Source of the DNA: Aporrectodea caliginosa | Taxonomy: Eukaryota > Annelida > Clitellata > Crassiclitellata > Lumbricidae | Assembly: GCA_020284085.1 (NCBI GenBank) | Contig: JACEVL010000430.1 | Span: 248,001 to 312,000, forward strand | Direction of reading: 5' to 3' | DNA: 64,000 nucleotides | Part shown: in pieces, positions 58,445 to 64,000 of the stretch | Numbering within the stretch: the first letter of the stretch is position 1 | Layout: each line of letters starts with the position of its first letter | The notes under the pieces: generated by a model | Told to the model about the DNA's origin: nothing | The model's input: only the letters and a program-made list of their open reading frames with translations | Database searches by the model: none | Translations under genes and position numbers: made by a program

Positions 58445-58714
58445 CATATATAAATACATATATACCTACATAATTATATATAATTATACCTACACATGTA
58501 TATATTTACACACATAGATGTATATGTACATATATATATACATATATATACATACATACATACATACATACATACATTTATATACATATATAAATACATA
58601 TATACCTACATAATTATATATAATTATACCTACACATGTATATATTTACACACATAGATGTATATGTACATATATATACATATATATACATACATACATA
58701 CATACATACATACA

Positions 58715-58748
<34 letters not shown>

Positions 58749-58868
58749 AATACATATATACCTACATAATTATATATAATTATACCTACACATGTATATA
58801 TTTACACACATAGATGTATATGTACATATATATACATACATACATACATGCATACATACATACATACA

Positions 58869-58900
<32 letters not shown>

Positions 58901-59038
58901 CATATATAAATACATATATACCTACATAATTATATATAATTATACCTACACATGTATATATTTACACACATAGATGTATATGTACATATATATATACATA
59001 TATATATACATACATACATACATACATACATATATCTG

Positions 59039-59072
<34 letters not shown>

Positions 59073-62000
59073 AATTTATACATGTATTTGTACATATATA
59101 CATATGTATATATGTAAATGTATGCATATATGGCTATGCATGTTTACATATACACATATATACCTACACATGTATATTCATGCATATACATGCATACGTA
59201 AAATAATGCAACGTTTTTGGCTCGTTTTTCTGGGAGAAAATGAAACGCTAAGGAGGTTAATATTTGTCAATTTCAAACGCAAAATTATCTGGTTCGAGTT
59301 CAAACTTTGTTCTGTATTTATTTTTGATCGCAAGCATAGCTGAAAACCCTGTTTCACACAGATCTATATGACGTGCTGAAAGGAATCAAATATCTTGAAG
59401 CTCTGTCAGAAATTAATCCATATTCAGCTCTTCCCTTCAGCCAAAAATCACACAGCATGTCTTGCTTGAATTCGTTCTTCAATCCAACATCACATGATAG
59501 TTCAACAAACTGGTCTCTTTCCAGGACTGAAAAATCAGCCGGCAACACTACAACCGATGGCATAAACTCATAGAAATGTACAGAAAAATAAGCGAACGGT
59601 GGACGTATAATAGGCTACCTAATGAAAGAAAGATGGACTTGAAGTCCATAAACTTATAGAAAATTTAAATTTTTTAAATTTTTCGCGTACCCCTTAGCGA
59701 CACCTGGCGTACCCCCAGGGGTACGCGTACCACAGTTTGAAAACCCCTGCTGTAAGGTATAAGTTGTCAAGAGAAGTCAGCACGTGGATCTAGAAAGTCA
59801 GGGCTGTTTCTAAGCGGGCAGCTCTCGAGAACCAACGCCCTCAGAAAGGGAGGCAATATCCCAGAACAGACTCGTTTTCTATCACATCCTGATACAATTC
59901 TCTGCATCTTTAATGGACTGGACAGCAGACTGCAGAGGCTGATAACGGATGATGCTTTGTATAATAGCATCTGGCGTTACAGTTGTTATTAGACTAGGCC
60001 CCTACTACATGTATGTATACATCATACATATACCACTGAAAGAACTAATGGGCAGTTTTAAGCTAAATGTCTGGGGAAAATAATATCGTCAGTGACTCAG
60101 TGGAATATAAACAGTAACACACAACACAATACGTGCAAGTTTCCCCTTTCCAACGAAACAAATCGCACCCTGTCTAGGCGTACAACTGGACAATGGTAAC
60201 TGCTGACCTGTTGTCGGCAGGGACACGCAGAAGCACGGTCCGATTGTTACCACCCCACGAGACAGTGTTTGGACACCAGGCTCCGAGGTTCAAGCTGAAA
60301 CCACACACAGACCAGGAACTCGTAATTAACGCCATGATAGCTGCATCATATTTAGTGTAACGAGACATTTATACAGTTTTCCTTCAAAGGCACTCTGAAT
60401 CAAGCATTAAGAATTAAGTATGTGAGATTCCTAAGGTGCTATATAAATAGCCAGAAACACACATACATCCATATATAGATATATATATACATATACATAT
60501 ATATATACATATACATACATCCATAGTTCCATACATAGGCTAGTAGGCTACATATATACATACATACATACATATATATACAAACATAAATACATACATA
60601 AGTACATATACACACACATTTACATACATACGTACATGCATGCATGCATACATACATAATTATACACATAGTGCATAATAGTCCTAATCTGGCATTTGTT
60701 TGGAAGCCCGGGCAACAGTTTTAAAAATAATTAAGTTGACAATTTTACAACTCTGTGCTTGCTGTTCTTATCCACAGTTTCTCTTTTCCATCTTCAGTTT
60801 GCACTTCTCAACATGCAGTCGTATGGGAACACTATCAGATTTCAGTTGGAGGCCTATTGTACACACATGCAGTTGCCTCCTCGTGCTTTTTTATATACTG
60901 GTCTGGAACTTCGATTGACTAATGACCCCAATGACCAGGATATTGCCAATGGTCTGTGAAGTTGCCTCCTCTTGAATTTAAGTCTCGCTGCGTGCCTGCA
61001 GCAGAGGTGGGCTGGCCTGTGATAACTGACAACTTTACTGACAACTTTTTATTTTCAGAAGCACAGTGCATATAACAATTAACAACAATTATAACTTGAC
61101 TAATACATATCGGTGCATTGGCTAGGGAACAGAGGAGACCCAAAAGGGGCACAAGCCCCGCTTAATTAGGGTCACCCTTTTTAACAACAATCAATTATGG
61201 CTGGTTAATCAGTTGAAAGAAAGAAAGTTTCAACTCAATAATGTTCTTAACTAAATAATAACATTGCAATTTACTAAGAAGATCAATATGTAAGAAAGAA
61301 AGGTTCAACTCAATAATGTTCTTAACTAAATAATAACATTGCAATTTACTAAGAAGATCAATATGTAAGAAAGAAAGGTTCAACTCAATAATGTTCTTAA
61401 CTAAATAATAACATTGCAATTTACTAAGAAGATCAATATGTAAGAAAGAAAGGTTCAACTCAATAATGTTCTTAACTAAATAATAACATTGCAATTTACT
61501 AAGAAGATCAATATGTAAGAAAGAAAGGTTCAACTCAATAATGTTCGTAACTAAATAATAACATTGCAATTTACTAAGAAGATCAATATGTAAGAAAGAA
61601 AGGTTCAACTCAATAATGTTCTTAACTAAATAATAACATTGCAATTTACTAAGAAGATCAATATGTAAGAAAGAAAGGTTCAACTCAATAATGTTCTTAA
61701 CTAAATAATAACATTGCAATTTACTAAGAAGATCAATATGTAAGAAAGAAAGGTTCAACTCAATAATTAATGTTCTTAACTAAATAATAACATTGCAATT
61801 TACTAAGAAGATCAATATGTAAGAAAGAAAGGTTCAACTCAATAATTAATGTTCTTAACTAAATAATAACATTGCAATTTACTAAGAAGATCAATATGTA
61901 AGAAAGAAAGGTTCAACTCAATAATTAATGTTCTTAACTAAATAATAACATTTCAGTTTACTAAGAAGATCAATATGTAAACAATTCACTGAAACAGTGT

Positions 62001-62372
62001 TAAATGAAGTATGGTTACTCCTTCAAGTAATTACTCCACAGCTTCTTAAACTGGGTGTATGTGGGTGTATTCCGAATACTCATTGGTACTGCATGATGTA
62101 TTCTGCATCATACTGTATCGTATTGCAATGCATTGCATCGTATATCATTGTATTGTGTCATATTGCATTGTGTCATATTGCGTTGTATTACCGTTTGTAG
62201 CTGTTGACTGTTGGACAGAGGAGAGCGCAGGACTCTTCGACGTGATCCAGCAGTCCTCCGAGAAAGTGGTATGCGGTCTGTGAGAGGCCCAGCTGCCGAT
62301 CGCTTGGATCCGGGAAGGTGTTCTTTCCGTCGCTCAAACGCCACAGCGATACGTTGACGTGCAGGCCATTTG
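54569..62372 (-). CDS. Glutamine-synthetase-like protein, PuuA/lengsin type (C-terminal part; continues past right edge)
   Basis: Four exons (62372-62192, 60294-60208, 55907-55813, 54795-54569) join in phase to about 195 residues ending in TAG. They hold the C-terminal half of a class-I glutamine synthetase catalytic domain: [10 protein letters not shown] (ATP/metal site), PTVNSYKR, the substrate loop [34 protein letters not shown] (metal Glu and ATP Arg), [12 protein letters not shown] and the terminal [11 protein letters not shown]. Relative to bacterial GlnA, the first His of HxH is kept but the second is Asn, and the flap Glu after NSYKR is absent, as in gamma-glutamylpolyamine synthetases. 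The product is therefore unlikely to be a plain ammonia-using GS; a gamma-glutamyl amide ligase or a lengsin-like protein fits better. The N-terminal half and promoter lie beyond 64000. The introns carry a hAT/TTAA nest and three tandem arrays. Confidence 0.9.
54800..55290. repeat. GAAT-rich simple repeat in GS-like gene intron
   Basis: Degenerate (GAAT)n with AACAAAT and GACT variants. It starts right upstream of the last exon's acceptor, and its minus-strand HSFI frames run on into the exon. Confidence 0.85.
55813..55907 (-). CDS. GS-like exon
   Basis: After TGTGTAG it reads (R)[18 protein letters not shown] then [13 protein letters not shown]; donor GTAAGA in phase 1. It carries the conserved metal-ligand Glu and nucleotide-binding Arg (IExR). 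Confidence 0.92.
56170..56442 (-). mobile_element. SINE-D, best full copy
   Basis: Minus strand: GGGGTGCTCGATAGTGTAGT, GGTTAGAGTGCTGGACTG, TCAATCGAGAGGTCGGGG, TTCAAATCCCCACC, then the body to GAAGTCGCTAACACTTCATACC. A near-intact tRNA-like head with A and B boxes. Confidence 0.78.
56595..56713. mobile_element. Possible truncated CAGTGGCGTAAAT-ended MITE
   Basis: The right end read inward is CAGTGGCGTAAATCATGGGG; a G-rich stretch at 56600 could be the decayed partner. No target duplication found. Confidence 0.35.
56708..56882 (-). mobile_element. SINE-E-related copy
   Basis: Minus strand: TCCCGGTTCGCCTCCCGGG, GAGATTTCAGTCTTAGGC, TAGTACGGTCCGTACACAGG and GAGCAGGGTCGAGGC. Confidence 0.6.
57275..57500 (+). 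mobile_element. SINE-B, copy 3
   Basis: GGCCCGTGGCGCTTTGGATA, AGAGGTACCGAGTTCGAGCC and the AATAAAGAAAAGATTATTATT end; a short internal deletion after TAAGATT. Confidence 0.83.
57990..59749 (-). mobile_element. hAT element with transposase remnant, hosting a TTAA element
   Basis: Ends CAGCGGTTTTCAAACTTT and CAGCAGGGGTTTTCAAACTG; perfect 8-bp duplication CTGTAAGG (57982-57989, 59750-59757). Minus-strand remnants read [43 protein letters not shown] and, one frame away, [19 protein letters not shown] (59275-59350). These are the hAT C-terminal dimerisation blocks. Frameshifts and the inserted element mean no intact transposase. Confidence 0.88.
58319..59256. mobile_element. TTAA-target (piggyBac-like) non-autonomous element with expanded inner tandem repeat
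   Basis: Ends CCTCCTTGACGTT and CCTCCTTAGCGTT are flanked by TTAA on both sides (58315-58318, 59257-59260). The inside is CATA repeat and four copies of a 140-160-bp unit marked by TATACCTACATAATTATATA (starts near 58461, 58601, 58757 and 58917). It sits within the hAT transposase region. Confidence 0.75.
60208..60294 (-). CDS. GS-like exon
   Basis: Completes YKR and reads [20 protein letters not shown] then LLRVPADN. Acceptor GTTTCAG, donor GTCAGC; ends after AG of an Arg codon. Confidence 0.92.
60460..60670. repeat. TACATA/TATA microsatellite
   Basis: Degenerate TACATA repeat in the intron just 3' of nothing coding; about 90 bp from the transcript-upstream exon boundary region of 60294. 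Confidence 0.8.
61226..61980. repeat. 75-bp minisatellite, about 10 copies, in GS-like gene intron
   Basis: The unit runs AAGAAAGAAAGGTTCAACTC, AATAATGTTCTTAACTAAAT, AATAACATTGCAATTTACTA, AGAAGATCAATATGT. Seven copies are 75 bp and nearly identical; the last three have a 4-bp TTAA-type insertion (79 bp). The open minus-strand frame of 187 codons is a by-product of the unit length. Confidence 0.95.
62192..62372 (-). CDS. GS-like exon (first in window)
   Basis: After CAATAG it reads (x)[19 protein letters not shown], then [16 protein letters not shown] and PTVNSYK, ending after two bases of an Arg codon before GTAATA. It starts with two bases of a split codon, so at least one more exon lies upstream. 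Confidence 0.9.
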
Positions 62373-62399
62373 CTATTGGACAAGAGCAAATGCATGTGT

Positions 62400-63690
62400 C
62401 AATGTATCGTCACAATGTCAGGTTATAATGTCTTAATGGCAATGTCAAGTCATAAAGTCGTAATGTCAGTTTAAGGTCATAATCATCATATTAAATGTCT
62501 TAATGGCAAGGTCTTAATATCAATGTCAGGTCATAATGTCTTAATGTCAGGTCATAATGTCAAGGTCAGGTCATAATGGCATCATGCCTTAATGTAAATG
62601 TAAGGTCATAATGACATCATACCTTAATGTAAATGTAAGGTCATAATGACATCATGTCTTAATGTGAATGCAAGGTCATAATGTGAATGTAAGGTCATAA
62701 TGACATCATGCCTTAATGTAAATGTAAGGTCATAATGACATCATACCTTAATGTAAATGTAAGGTCATAATGACATCATGTCTTAATGTGAATGCAAGGT
62801 CATAATGTGAATGTAAGGTCATAATGACATCATGCCTTAATGTAAATGTAAGGTCATAATGACATCATGTCTTAATGTGAATGCAAGGTCATAATGTGAA
62901 TGTAAGGCCATAATGACATAATGCCTTATGTTACACTTACTGCCCCAGAATGATTTGCCTGCTTTCTACCAACTGCTCAAGTCCTTTCTGTTTGGCTGTG
63001 GCTGGGCTGGGAGCGCCTCTGAGTAGGTTTCTTGAAGAGGCGCTATATAAATATCCGGAATGAATGAATGAATAACGTGAATGTAATCTCTTAATGACAT
63101 CATGTCTTAATGTGAATGCAAGGTCATAATGTGAATGTAAGGTCATAATGACATCATGCCTTAATGTAAATGTAAGGTCATAATGACATCATGTCTTAAT
63201 GTGAATGCAAGGTCATAATGACATCATGTCTTAATGTGAATGTAAGGTCATAATGACATCATGTCTTAATGTAAATGTAAGGTCATAATGACATCATGTC
63301 TTAATGTAAATGTAAGGTCATAACGTTATCGTGTCTTAATGTAAATGTAAGGTCATAACGTTATCGTGTCTTAATGTAAATGTAAGGTCATAATGACATC
63401 ATGTCTTAATGTAAATGTAAGGTCATAACGTTATCGTGTCTTAATGTAAATGTAAGGTCATAATGACATCATGTCTTAATGTAAATGTAAGGTCATAACG
63501 TTATCGTGTCTTAATGTAAATGTAAGGTCATAATGACATCATGTCTTAATGTAAATGTAAGGTCATAACGTTAGCGTGTCTTAAAGTGAATGCAAGGTCA
63601 TAATGACATCATGTCTTAGTGTGAATACAAGGTCATAATGTGAATGTAAGGTCATAATGTCTTAATATCAGTGTCAAGTCATAACGTCTT
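62400..63690. repeat. 35-bp minisatellite with two unit types
   Basis: Units AATGACATCATGTCTTAATG/TAAATGTAAGGTCAT and AACGTTATCGTGTCTTAATG/TAAATGTAAGGTCAT alternate towards the right end. The left part is more degenerate (AATGTCAGGTCAT). Broken by a SINE/LINE tail at 62940-63075. Confidence 0.9.
62940..63075 (+). mobile_element. SINE-A/LINE tail fragment inserted in a minisatellite
   Basis: Carries GGGAGCGCCTCTGAGTAGG, GAAGAGGCGCTATATAAATA and a GAATGAATGAAT tail. It breaks the 35-bp array of 62400-63690, whose units resume right after it. Confidence 0.75.
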
Positions 63691-63884
63691 AATGTCAATG
63701 TCAGGTTATAATGAGCGCCTCTGGCGAGTTTCTCATGAAATGGCATTATAAATTTACAACTACGATTACAATAATCATACACTTTGTATTAATCATAATC
63801 ATAAGCCTGGAAATTCCCAAAGCATTACTAAAAAGCTTAGCGCAGATAAGCTAAGCAAATCTTATTCACGATAGCAATCATAAA

Positions 63885-64000
63885 CTCCAAATTTCTAAAG
63901 TTCTACTCTAAAGGCCAAGCCAAGCGCACCTTATTCACGAGCACTAAACGAGCACTTATTCACGAGTGCTGCATCAAATCAGAAGCTTGTCCAATGATGC
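63885..64000. repeat. Same repeat, copy at right edge
   Basis: TCCAAATTTCTAAAGTTCTAC, AAGCCAAGCGCACC, TTATTCACGAGTGCTGCATC; runs off the window. Confidence 0.65.

Noticed and set aside
61195..61758. Minus-strand 187-codon frame with repeated [18 protein letters not shown]
   Set aside because: The 75-bp minisatellite read in its open frame; it lies in an intron of the GS-like gene.
62400..63690. Regular 35-bp repeats considered as a CRISPR-like array
   Set aside because: There are no unique spacers between repeats; units are directly contiguous and the window is eukaryotic.

Overview
This is a eukaryotic genomic window and almost certainly comes from an invertebrate animal. Genes are broken into short exons with GT-AG introns, intergenic DNA is crowded with decayed LINEs, tRNA-derived SINEs and MITEs, and the hexamer AGGCCT/TAGGCCTA is very frequent. 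That hexamer habit and the repeat types suggest a marine deuterostome such as an echinoderm or hemichordate, but no sequence here proves the phylum.

Three protein-coding genes are supported, all on the minus strand. (1) 23195-31126: a complete seven-exon gene for COP9 signalosome subunit 8 (CSN8, 192 aa); every exon joins in phase and the protein can be followed from Met to stop. (2) 36373-41727: seven exons of mitochondrial ribosomal protein L45 (mL45, 316 residues seen). The initiator exon is not certain; a phase-compatible candidate lies at 50934-50957. (3) 54569-62372: the last four exons (about 195 residues) of a glutamine-synthetase-fold protein of the PuuA/lengsin-like type, whose 5' part lies beyond the right edge. 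The three products have no shared pathway that I can see.

The left 22 kb and all introns are repeat terrain. 1-16 kb holds GT microsatellites, several hAT-like elements with exact 8-bp target duplications, a series of foldback-like elements, and LINE 3' ends, one cut by an RTE-like insertion. 18.1-21.3 kb holds a LINE endonuclease-like region split by a 2.6 kb element that itself contains a second element of the same design. 33-36 kb, 42-54 kb and 56-60 kb hold SINEs, MITEs and a nested hAT/TTAA element. Minisatellites occupy 47.1-48.4 kb (51-bp unit), 61.2-62.0 kb (75-bp unit) and 62.4-63.7 kb (35-bp unit).

The most unusual signal is a set of six non-autonomous elements (1284-1640, 8581-9447, 14651-15033, 18551-21137, 19489-20818, 42348-42628). 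They share no internal sequence but follow one plan: the ends start with GG(T/G), a short variable spacer follows, and then come inverted arrays of short direct repeats whose sequence differs in each element. Five have 8-bp target duplications and the sixth a probable 10-bp one. For one of them, removing the element and one duplication restores the interrupted LINE reading frame, which fixes its boundaries.
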